Assembly: GCA_905207485.1 (NCBI GenBank)
Contig: CAJLLL010000012.1
Location: forward strand, 1-39,452
Reading direction: 5' to 3'
DNA from: an uncultured Phascolarctobacterium sp.
GTDB taxonomy: Bacteria > Bacillota > Negativicutes > Acidaminococcales > Acidaminococcaceae
DNA length: 39,452 bases
The notes under the pieces are model-generated. The model worked only from the letters and a program-made list of their open reading frames with translations, searched no databases and was not told where the DNA came from. Of the stretch, positions 7,885 through 15,581 are shown piece after piece. Each line of letters opens with the position of its first letter. Position 1 is the first letter of the stretch. A program made the translations under genes and the position numbers.

Positions 7885-9241
7885 AGTCAAAAATTGCGTT
7901 CAGTGCTTCTTCAAGCGTTGCTGCCTGAATAATACCCTTCGTTTTTTGTTCTAAATTCAATTTTCCTTTAGGCACCACAAATTTTGTAAACCCAAGGTTT
8001 GCAGCATCACGTATGCGCCTTTCCGTATTGGCAACACGGCGTATTTCTCCGGTAAGCCCAACTTCGCCCACCGCCAGCACGCCGTGCGGAATCGGTTTAT
8101 TGCGGTAGCTCGATACCAATGCCGCCGCGGCTGCCAAATCTGCCGAAGGTTCTGTTATTTTCATGCCGCCAACCACATTCAGGTAAGCATCAAAATTACC
8201 AAAATCCATGCCCAGGCGGCGTTCTAAAATGGCAAGCAGCATATTTACACGGTTATAATCAAAGCCAACCGCAGTACGCCGCGGCATGCCGTAAGGGGTT
8301 TTGGCAACCAGAGCCTGCACCTCAACCATTATCGGGCGGTTGCCTTCAAGACAAGCACATACTACGCTACCCGGCGCATTTTCAGCACGGTTTTCCAAAA
8401 AAAGCCCGGCAGGATTAGCCACTTCTTTTAAGCCGTCTGTTTCCATAGAAAATATGCCGCTTTCACTGGTTGAACCAAAACGGTTTTTCAATGCGCGCAA
8501 AACGCGGAAAGAATATGACCTGTCGCCTTCAAATTGCAACACCACATCCACCATATGTTCTAAAAGGCGCGGCCCTGCGATATTGCCGTCTTTGGTTACA
8601 TGCCCGATAATAATAACCGCTATGCCTGTTGCTTTGGCAAAGCGCAGCAGCTTGGCAGTACATTCACGTACCTGCCCTACACTGCCCGCCGCCGTTTGCA
8701 GTTCAGGGTTATACATGGTCTGTATGGAATCTATTACAAGTATCTGCGGCTGCACTTCTTTGGCCTGCAAAAGCACTGCGTCCAAATCCGTTGCCGTCAT
8801 TACCAGAAGCGCTGCCCCTGGCTTACCGAGCCTGCGCGCACGCATCGCTGTCTGCGCTTCGGATTCTTCGCCGGATACATATAAAACTTTAATATTATTG
8901 GCAGCAAAACGCATACCGGCATCAAGCAGCATGGTTGATTTGCCGATACCGGGGTCGCCGCCCAAAAGCACCAGGCTGCCGGGTACAATGCCGCCGCCAA
9001 GCACGCGGTCAAATTCGTTGATGCCTGTTTTCAGGCGTTCAACTTCCGTAAGCATTACCTTATCAAGTGATTTTGGCTTCGGCGCCTCCTGCGGCATTAA
9101 ATAGCTTTGCTGCGGTTTAACCGGCGTTTCCAGTTCTTCGGCCATACTGTCCCAGCTTCCGCATTCAGGACAGCGCCCCAGCCATTTTGCAGAAGAATAA
9201 CCGCAGTTCTGGCAGACAAATTTAGTTTTGGTTTTGGCCAT
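7883..9241 (-). CDS. radA: DNA repair protein RadA (Sms)
   Basis: RecA-related branch-migration ATPase acting in recombinational repair. The 452-residue protein shows the full RadA layout. A four-Cys zinc finger (C10, C13, C24, C27) is followed by Walker A GGDPGIGKST, Walker B VLVIDSIQTM-like sequence, and the RadA-specific LKNRFGST motif. A Lon-protease-like C-terminal domain starts around MVEVQALVAKT and lacks protease activity in the family. ATG at 9241 is preceded by GGAGG, and its first 20 bases overlap the end of clpC. Position after clpC is the standard Firmicutes heat-shock operon order. Confidence 0.98.
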   Translation of the reverse strand: MAKTKTKFVCQNCGYSSAKWLGRCPECGSWDSMAEELETPVKPQQSYLMPQEAPKPKSLDKVMLTEVERLKTGINEFDRVLGGGIVPGSLVLLGGDPGIGKSTMLLDAGMRFAANNIKVLYVSGEESEAQTAMRARRLGKPGAALLVMTATDLDAVLLQAKEVQPQILVIDSIQTMYNPELQTAAGSVGQVRECTAKLLRFAKATGIAVIIIGHVTKDGNIAGPRLLEHMVDVVLQFEGDRSYSFRVLRALKNRFGSTSESGIFSMETDGLKEVANPAGLFLENRAENAPGSVVCACLEGNRPIMVEVQALVAKTPYGMPRRTAVGFDYNRVNMLLAILERRLGMDFGNFDAYLNVVGGMKITEPSADLAAAAALVSSYRNKPIPHGVLAVGEVGLTGEIRRVANTERRIRDAANLGFTKFVVPKGKLNLEQKTKGIIQAATLEEALNAIFD

Positions 9242-11930
9242 TATTTACCTCCGCCGGTTTTATTTCTTCATGAGTTACCACAACTTCTACTTTTTTAGGC
9301 ATAAACTTTATTTTTCCGTTTTCGCCTACACTGGCGCAAATCGTATCGCCTGCTTTAAACATTCCCGCAAGGTATAAATCGCTTACAGGGTCTTCCAGCA
9401 TTTTACGCACGGCACGGCGCAAAGGCCTTGCCCCATAGCGGGTATCCCTGCCTTCTTTAACAAGCAGTTCGCGCGCTTCCTGCGTAATTTCCAAAGTCAG
9501 CCCGTTTTCTGCAAGTTTTGCACGCAATTCACGCAGCATATTTTTAATAATCTGCACTAAATCATCATAATGCAGGCTGTCAAACACGGTAATTTCATCA
9601 ACTCTGTTTAAAAATTCCGGGCGGAACACATTTTTAATTTCTGCCAGCACCTTATCTTTGCGGCTGTTTTCTTCTTCATCGCCGCCAAGACTGAAGCCCA
9701 GAGGTTTGGTATCGGCAAGCAACCTTGCGCCGGCATTGCTGGTCATAATAATCACGCAGTTGCGGAAATCTGTTGTGCGCCCCTGCCCGTCTGTCAGGCG
9801 GCCATCTTCCATAATCTGCAAAAGCAGGTTAAATACATCAGGATGCGCCTTTTCAATTTCATCCAGCAAAACAATGGAATACGGCCTTCTGCGCACAGCA
9901 TCGGTAAGCTGTCCGCCTTCTTCGTAGCCGACATAGCCCGGAGGCGCGCCAACAAGGCGGGACGCCGTATGTTTTTCCATATATTCGGACATATCGAAAC
10001 GTATTAAAGCACGTTCATCACCGAACATATTTTCTGCCAAAGCCTTGGCAAGCTCCGTTTTGCCGACGCCGGTCGGGCCAAGGAACAGGAATGAACCTAC
10101 AGGACGGTTTTTATCCTTAAACCCGGCGCGCGCACGGCGGATTGCTTTGGATACTGCTTCCACGGCTTCATCCTGCCCGATAACACGTTTATGCAAATCC
10201 GCTTCCATATGCAGCAGGCGTTCGGATTCCGTCTGCGTCAGCTTTTGCAGCGGAATGTTCAGCCACTGGGAAATAACGGAAGCAATGTCTTCTTCCGTAA
10301 CTTCCGCCCTTTTACTGATTTCCCTGTCATAATTGCTTTTTTCATAAGCAAGCGCCACTTCCAAAATGGCTTCGTGGTCACGAAGCTGCGCGGCCAGTTC
10401 ATACTGCTGGTTGGAAATAGCATCAGCTTTTTCTTTGCGCACTTTGGCAAGCTCTTTTTCTTTTTCTGCCATAGGTATGGAAAGTTTATAATTTTGCAGC
10501 TTTACCCTTGCACAGGCTTCATCCATTAAATCGATAGCCTTATCCGGCAGGTTGCGGTCGGTAATATAGCGGTTGGAAAGCCTTACCGATGCTTCAAGGG
10601 CAGAATCTGTTACATGCAGGTTATGGAATTCTTCATATTTTTTGCGCAGCCCTTTTAAAATTTCCAAAGTAGCTTCGCTGTCCGGTGCGGAAACAACTAC
10701 CGGCTGGAATCTCCGTTCCAGCGCCGCATCTTTTTCAATATGCTTGCGGTATTCGCTTAAAGTAGTTGCACCAACTACCTGCAGTTCGCCTCTTGCCAGT
10801 GCCGGCTTAATAATATTGGCAGCATCCGTGCCGCCTTCACCGGCGCCTGCGCCGATAATGGTATGCAGTTCATCGATAAATAAAATAATATCTTTATTTT
10901 CTTTAATGGTTTCCAGTATATCTTTCAGGCGTTCTTCAAAATCGCCGCGGTATTTGGCACCTGCCACAAGATAACCTATTTCCAGCGAGAACACCGTTTT
11001 GTTGCGCAGTAAATCCGGCACTTTGCCTTCCACAATGCGCTGCGCCAGGCCTTCGGCAACCGATGTTTTGCCAACGCCTGCCTCGCCTATCAAAACCGGA
11101 TTATTCTTGGTACGGCGGCACAAAATCTGAATGACCCTTTCAATTTCATTTTCCCTGCCGATAACAGGGTCAATTTTGCCTTCCGCCGCCAGTTCATTCA
11201 AATTACGCCCAAAATCGTTTAAAACTTCCAGCGATGCTTCTTCCGGCACTTCACCGTAATCCGGAAGTTCGGCCTCTTCAAAACCCGGCACGGCAGGCTG
11301 ATGCTCACGGATGGAACGGAGAATCTGCCACACCTGTTCAGCGGTAATGTTAAACTTACGCAGCACGCTGCCGCCCATGCCTTTATCTTCGCGCAAAATG
11401 CCCATCAAAAGATGCTCTGAGCCAACCTGCGGCGATTTGAGCGTCACAGCGGTTTCAGCAGCAATTTCCAGCGCACGTTTGGCGCGCGGCGTATAGCCGA
11501 TAATGATTTGTAGATTGCCGGCCGGGTCCATGCGTTTTTCAAGTTCTTCAGCCACAGCTACAGGATTAATGCCAAGTTTTTCCAGTACACGGATGCCGAA
11601 ACAATCTTTTTCGTTTAAAAGCGCAAGCAAGAGATGTTCCGTGCCAAGATGGTCATGGCCTCTGTCTAAAGCGCTGCGCATAGCGTTTTCCAGAATGGAT
11701 GCCATACGTTTGGTAAAACGGCGCATTTCCGGTTTTTTATGCTGCTCGCCGTTAAAAAGCAGCGTTTCCAGCAAGTTATGTGCGTCAATTGCGCGCCCGC
11801 CGCCGCTTATGGCATAGGGCATAAGCTTTTCGGCGCAGTCTGCGCACAGCCACTTATCTATTTGTTTATTGTTTATCATGCACACTATGTGCACGACGGC
11901 CTCTTTTTTGCCGCATTTTTGGCATAACAT
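9222..11930 (-). CDS. clpC: ClpC AAA+ unfoldase with fused N-terminal McsA-like zinc finger
   Basis: Hsp100 unfoldase that feeds ClpP. The 902-residue protein has about 62 extra N-terminal residues compared with usual ClpC. They start MLCQKCGKKEAVVHIV, carry two CxxC pairs (C3/C6, C29/C32) and then AHNLLETLL. This closely resembles the first zinc module of McsA. Then follow the double Clp_N domain (FTKRMASILENAMRSA onwards), the first AAA module (GEAGVGKTS), the UVR/middle domain (KADAISNQQYELAAQLRD), the second AAA module (GPTGVGKTELAKALAE) and a likely ClpP-binding loop with LGF in TKPLGFSLGG. AGGTG favours ATG 11930 over the GTG at 11939 that overlaps the ctsR stop. Separate mcsA and mcsB genes are missing between ctsR and clpC. 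Confidence 0.96.
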   Translation of the reverse strand: MLCQKCGKKEAVVHIVCMINNKQIDKWLCADCAEKLMPYAISGGGRAIDAHNLLETLLFNGEQHKKPEMRRFTKRMASILENAMRSALDRGHDHLGTEHLLLALLNEKDCFGIRVLEKLGINPVAVAEELEKRMDPAGNLQIIIGYTPRAKRALEIAAETAVTLKSPQVGSEHLLMGILREDKGMGGSVLRKFNITAEQVWQILRSIREHQPAVPGFEEAELPDYGEVPEEASLEVLNDFGRNLNELAAEGKIDPVIGRENEIERVIQILCRRTKNNPVLIGEAGVGKTSVAEGLAQRIVEGKVPDLLRNKTVFSLEIGYLVAGAKYRGDFEERLKDILETIKENKDIILFIDELHTIIGAGAGEGGTDAANIIKPALARGELQVVGATTLSEYRKHIEKDAALERRFQPVVVSAPDSEATLEILKGLRKKYEEFHNLHVTDSALEASVRLSNRYITDRNLPDKAIDLMDEACARVKLQNYKLSIPMAEKEKELAKVRKEKADAISNQQYELAAQLRDHEAILEVALAYEKSNYDREISKRAEVTEEDIASVISQWLNIPLQKLTQTESERLLHMEADLHKRVIGQDEAVEAVSKAIRRARAGFKDKNRPVGSFLFLGPTGVGKTELAKALAENMFGDERALIRFDMSEYMEKHTASRLVGAPPGYVGYEEGGQLTDAVRRRPYSIVLLDEIEKAHPDVFNLLLQIMEDGRLTDGQGRTTDFRNCVIIMTSNAGARLLADTKPLGFSLGGDEEENSRKDKVLAEIKNVFRPEFLNRVDEITVFDSLHYDDLVQIIKNMLRELRAKLAENGLTLEITQEARELLVKEGRDTRYGARPLRRAVRKMLEDPVSDLYLAGMFKAGDTICASVGENGKIKFMPKKVEVVVTHEEIKPAEVNNGQNQN

Positions 11931-11935
11931 GTTCT

Positions 11936-12346
11936 TCACCTCACCTGCATCATCTTACTTATGGCATTCTGTAATACAGTTATTTTTTTCTTTTCGTCAG
12001 CATTCATAATATCAAGCATATATTTAAAAAGCACATACTCGCGTGCCGTAACAATGCCGCGCTGCGCCCAGTGTTCCAAAAGCTCCTGCGCTGTTTCACG
12101 GCGTTTTTCCTCATGCTCCGGCGGCGTTACCCGCACAATGCGCACAAAACCTCCGCTGCCGCGGCGCGATTCTACCAGATAGCCTTTTTCCGGCGTAAAA
12201 CGAGTGCTTAAAACATAGCTTATCTGCGATGGCGCGCACGATAATTTGTCAGCCAGTTCATTGCGCTGCACCAGCACAGTATCTTCGCTATCCTCCAATA
12301 GTTGGCGGATAATAAAGTTTTCTATTGCATCAGCAAGATTTCTCAT
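11936..12346 (-). CDS. ctsR: Heat-shock repressor CtsR
   Basis: Class III heat-shock repressor that in Firmicutes binds heptad repeats upstream of clp genes. 136 residues against about 150 in Bacillus, so the C-terminal domain is slightly short. The DNA-binding region is clear: ADKLSCAPSQISYVLSTRF helix-turn-helix, then the basic glycine-rich wing ESRRGSGGFVRIVRV. In Bacillus the wing arginine is the target of the McsB arginine kinase, which is not encoded at this locus. First gene of ctsR-clpC-radA, overlapping the clpC region by a few bases, and preceded by a consensus promoter. Confidence 0.95.
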   Translation of the reverse strand: MRNLADAIENFIIRQLLEDSEDTVLVQRNELADKLSCAPSQISYVLSTRFTPEKGYLVESRRGSGGFVRIVRVTPPEHEEKRRETAQELLEHWAQRGIVTAREYVLFKYMLDIMNADEKKKITVLQNAISKMMQVR

Positions 12347-12390
12347 ATCCGATTACCCCATAAAAAATAGATGTGTTTTGTTTTACATTT

Positions 12391-12419
12391 ATTATATTTG
12401 ACTTTTCGACTTTTGGCAA
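12391..12419 (-). promoter_or_regulatory. ctsR operon promoter with a tandem AAAGTC repeat between -35 and -10
   Basis: TTGCCA, 17-base spacer, TATAAT on the minus strand. The spacer contains AAAGTCGAA and AAAGTCAAA as a direct repeat with starts eight bases apart. CtsR boxes in Bacillus are RGTCAAA repeats whose starts are ten apart, so this is a likely but non-standard CtsR operator placed to block RNA polymerase. Confidence 0.7.
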
Positions 12420-12425
12420 GGCATA

Positions 12426-12470
12426 AATAAAAAGCAGTGATGAATTTTTTGTAAATTACATCACTGCTTT
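12426..12470 (-). terminator. Intrinsic terminator after fprA
   Basis: Perfect 12-bp stem AAAGCAGTGATG/CATCACTGCTTT (12431-12442 with 12459-12470), followed on the minus strand by CTTTTTATTT. Confidence 0.9.
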
Positions 12471-12481
12471 ATAATTAAAAA

Positions 12482-13651
12482 TTACAGATTTTTGGCAAAT
12501 TCATAAGCAAACTGGCGTGCCGTTTCCAATTCATCACAATTTGCGCACCATTTGCAGTTATAACCCGGTTTTAAATCGCAGCCTGCCGCCGTCAGCAGCG
12601 CTTCCATATCCTTCTGCGCGCCGCCTGCCCAGCCGCAGGTACCAAATGTTGCAACTTTTTTGCCTTTGGGCTGCAAGCCTTTCAAATAAATAAGCATACC
12701 GCCGATGCTCGGCATCATGCCGCTGTTAAGCGTAGGCGAACCAACAAGCATACCGCTTGCTTCAAACAGTTCTGCCGCAACCGTGCTGTACGGAGTTCTG
12801 TCCATACGCATCAGTTTCACGCGGGCACCTGCCGCCGCTGCGCCTTCTACCATCGCGCGTGCCAGTTTTTCCGTGCCGCCCCACATTGTGTCATAAGCAA
12901 TAACGATGCTGCCGTCCTGTACGCCAATGCCCCATGCAGCATAGCGTTCCAGTATTTTTTCAATTTTACTGCGCCAGATAATGCCATGCGCCGGAGCAAT
13001 CATTTTAATATCCAGTGCGCTTAATTTTTTCAGAGCGCCGCCTATCAACCTTGCATACGGCCACAAAATGTTTGCAAAATATTTCTTGGCTTCATAAAAT
13101 AATTTGTCTTCATTTACTTTATCGTCAAAACGTTTGCTGTCGGCATAATGCTGCCCAAAAGCATCATTGCTGAACAAAATGCCGTCCTGCGGACAGTAAG
13201 TTACCATGTTATCCGGCCAATGCAGCATCGGCACAGGTACAAAAGTAAGTTTGCGGTGCCCCAAATCAATGGTGTCGCCTTCTTTTACAACCATAAAATC
13301 AAAACCGTCGCCGTAATGGCGCAAAGCTTCGTTTTTGCCCTGCATGGTAATAACAAATTTAGCGTTGGGCGCAGCTTTTAAAACCTGCGGCAGCGCACCG
13401 GCATGGTCAGGCTCAACATGGTTGACAACCACATAATCAATCAGCGCCGGGTCGGTTACGCGGCTGATTTTTTCCAAAAGTTCTTCCGCATAACATGCCT
13501 TAACGGTATCAATAAGGCAAATTTTTTCATCCATAATCAAATAGCTGTTGTAGCTTGCGCCGCGTTCCGTCTTATAACCGTGAAAATCCCTCACGGTCCA
13601 GTCAATTACGCCTACATCATAAATTTGTGGCGCTATTTCCATTGGCTTCAT
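12482..13651 (-). CDS. fprA: A-type flavoprotein (FprA-like diiron O2/NO reductase)
   Basis: Flavodiiron protein that reduces O2 to water or NO to N2O and protects anaerobes. Residues about 1-255 form a metallo-beta-lactamase-like domain. The diiron ligands are H78, E80, D82 and H83 in NHVEPDHAG, with later ligands in PMLHWPDN, FSNDAFGQH and APAHGIIW. Residues about 260-389 are the flavodoxin domain, starting VIAYDTMWGGTEKLARAM (FMN phosphate loop). No rubredoxin or flavin reductase domain is fused. It lies 23 bases after an ABC exporter gene with its own GGGAGG ribosome site, so the two are probably co-transcribed. Confidence 0.95.
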   Translation of the reverse strand: MKPMEIAPQIYDVGVIDWTVRDFHGYKTERGASYNSYLIMDEKICLIDTVKACYAEELLEKISRVTDPALIDYVVVNHVEPDHAGALPQVLKAAPNAKFVITMQGKNEALRHYGDGFDFMVVKEGDTIDLGHRKLTFVPVPMLHWPDNMVTYCPQDGILFSNDAFGQHYADSKRFDDKVNEDKLFYEAKKYFANILWPYARLIGGALKKLSALDIKMIAPAHGIIWRSKIEKILERYAAWGIGVQDGSIVIAYDTMWGGTEKLARAMVEGAAAAGARVKLMRMDRTPYSTVAAELFEASGMLVGSPTLNSGMMPSIGGMLIYLKGLQPKGKKVATFGTCGWAGGAQKDMEALLTAAGCDLKPGYNCKWCANCDELETARQFAYEFAKNL

Positions 13652-13674
13652 TTTGTGTACCTCCCTGGCTAAAA

Positions 13675-15399
13675 TTACAAATAATTAAAAGATAAAGCCT
13701 TTAAATTTTTATCCAAAAACAGCCCCGCCTGATGGAAGCTGTTTAAAGTGCTTCTGTGCCCAATGCTGATAACAGTTGTCTGCGGCATTTTTTCGGCAAG
13801 CAAAGTATACATTGCCTTTTCCGTTGCCTCATCCAGCGCCGATGTCGCCTCATCCAGAAACAGCCATTCCGGCTTATACAGCATAGCCCTTGCAAAAGCC
13901 ACCCGCTGCTGTTCGCCGCCGCTTAAAACATGAGACCAGTCAGCTTCAACATACAAATCATCAGCCAGATAACCTATATTGCATTCTTCCAGCACGGCTT
14001 GCAGCTGCTCATCGCTGCATTCCAGGCTGCCCGGGTACAGCAGTGCCTCGCGCAGTGTGCCTAACGGAAGATACGGCCTTTGCGGAATAAACATGGTATT
14101 TTGCGCTTCCGGCATGGCAAGCCTGCCTTTTACATAAGGCCATATTCCTGCCAGCACACGCAGCAAAGTGCTTTTGCCGCTGCCGCTTGCGCCTTTTATC
14201 AAAACATTTTGCCCGCGCTGCAAATTAAACGAAGCATTGCCAATCAGCTTGCAGCCATCCGGCAGGCTTACTTCAAGCCCTTCGGCGCTAATCGCTCCGC
14301 CCGTTACGGTGCGCTGCAAATCCGGCTGCAATTCTTCCTGCTTAAATTCGTGCATGTGCAGCCCAAAGCCCGTAAGACGGTTTACAACCGACTGCCATTC
14401 GGCAATGGAAGCGTACATATCGACAAAATACGAAAGTGATTCCTGCACTTTGCCAAAGGCATTACTTACCTGCATCAACCCGCCAAGAGTAATCTGATGC
14501 GCAAGATAACGCGGCATGGCCACTACCATCGGAAAAATTATGGCAATCTGGGAATAACCGGAATTAATCCAGATAAGCTGTTTGCGTTTCTGGATGATTT
14601 TCCAGAAATTATCCAAAAGTAATGTAAAACGTTTTTTAAACACGCTGCCTTCACGCCCTTCACCGCTGTAAAACGCAATGCTTTCGGCGTTTTCGCGCAT
14701 ACGCATCATGCTGAAACGGAAATCCGCTTCATAACGCTGCTGTACAAAGTTTAAGCCTACCAGTTTTTTACCGGCAACATGCGTAACCCAGGTGCCGAGC
14801 GCAGAATAAACAAGCGCAACCCATACCATATAGCCCTCTATATGGAAGTTATGCCCCCAAAGCGTAAAGTCAAGCGGACCGGAAATTTGATAGAGCACAA
14901 ACACAAACGACACAAAAGTGCAGAAAGCCTTTAAAACGCCGATGCTGAAAGTAAGCGTCATTTCAACAAAAAGGCGCACGTCCTCACTTATACGCTGGTC
15001 AGGGTTATCGGTATCGGCGCCAAAAACCTGCAAACGGTAATAGGTTTTATTGCGAAGCCATTCATCAATATATCTGTCCGTAAGCCAGCGGCGCCAGTTA
15101 ATAATAAGCACCTGCTGCAAATAGAACGAATATACCATCAAAATAATGTACAGCGCCGCCAGCCACGAAAAATGTATCAGTTCATCAAAAATCTTTTCGG
15201 TGTCGTAATTTTGCAGCGCTTCATAAAATACATTAAACCAATCGTTTATTAAAACTATAACATATACCACCGCCAGCGTCAGTGCAATAATGACAGCAAG
15301 CAGCGCATAGGCCTTAAGGCGTTCTTCCGACTGCCAGTAACTTTTGGTTAAAAACCATACATTACGCAAAAAACGCCCCTGTTCTTTTAATCTGTTCAA
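13675..15399 (-). CDS. ABC exporter, permease fused to ATPase (YddA/SbmA-BacA type)
   Basis: 574-residue half transporter. The N-terminal half (about 1-330) has a long hydrophobic domain of the ABC_membrane_2/SbmA-BacA kind, with segments such as LLAVIIALTLAVVYVIVLI and LAALYIILMVYSFYLQQ, and the family-typical INWRRWLTDRYIDEWL. The C-terminal ATPase (about 355-574) has Walker A GASGSGKST, signature LSGGEQQRVAFARAM and Walker B WLFLDEATSALDE. Relatives are annotated as vitamin B12, bleomycin or antimicrobial-peptide transporters; the substrate here is unknown. The start is TTG at 15399 preceded by GAGGGG. A TATAAT element lies at 15443-15448. It is followed by fprA. Confidence 0.88.
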   Translation of the reverse strand: MNRLKEQGRFLRNVWFLTKSYWQSEERLKAYALLAVIIALTLAVVYVIVLINDWFNVFYEALQNYDTEKIFDELIHFSWLAALYIILMVYSFYLQQVLIINWRRWLTDRYIDEWLRNKTYYRLQVFGADTDNPDQRISEDVRLFVEMTLTFSIGVLKAFCTFVSFVFVLYQISGPLDFTLWGHNFHIEGYMVWVALVYSALGTWVTHVAGKKLVGLNFVQQRYEADFRFSMMRMRENAESIAFYSGEGREGSVFKKRFTLLLDNFWKIIQKRKQLIWINSGYSQIAIIFPMVVAMPRYLAHQITLGGLMQVSNAFGKVQESLSYFVDMYASIAEWQSVVNRLTGFGLHMHEFKQEELQPDLQRTVTGGAISAEGLEVSLPDGCKLIGNASFNLQRGQNVLIKGASGSGKSTLLRVLAGIWPYVKGRLAMPEAQNTMFIPQRPYLPLGTLREALLYPGSLECSDEQLQAVLEECNIGYLADDLYVEADWSHVLSGGEQQRVAFARAMLYKPEWLFLDEATSALDEATEKAMYTLLAEKMPQTTVISIGHRSTLNSFHQAGLFLDKNLKALSFNYL

Positions 15400-15533
15400 A
15401 AAGCGTCCCCTCTATTTCAAATTAAGTTTGTTTACTCTAACTATTATACAACGTAAATTACAAAAATCCTGCCTTGGCAGATTGTAAAAAATTAATGTCC
15501 CAAATTTTAAGCCGCAAATTTTGCCACGGCTTT

Positions 15534-15578
15534 ATAAAAAAATGCCCCGCTAAAAAGCGGAGCATTTTTCAGTTTGGG
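15534..15578 (-). terminator. Intrinsic terminator after the RND transporter gene
   Basis: Stem ATGCCCCGCT/AGCGGAGCAT with one mismatch, followed by a T-run on the minus strand just after the stop at 15582. Confidence 0.85.
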
Positions 15579-15581
15579 TTA

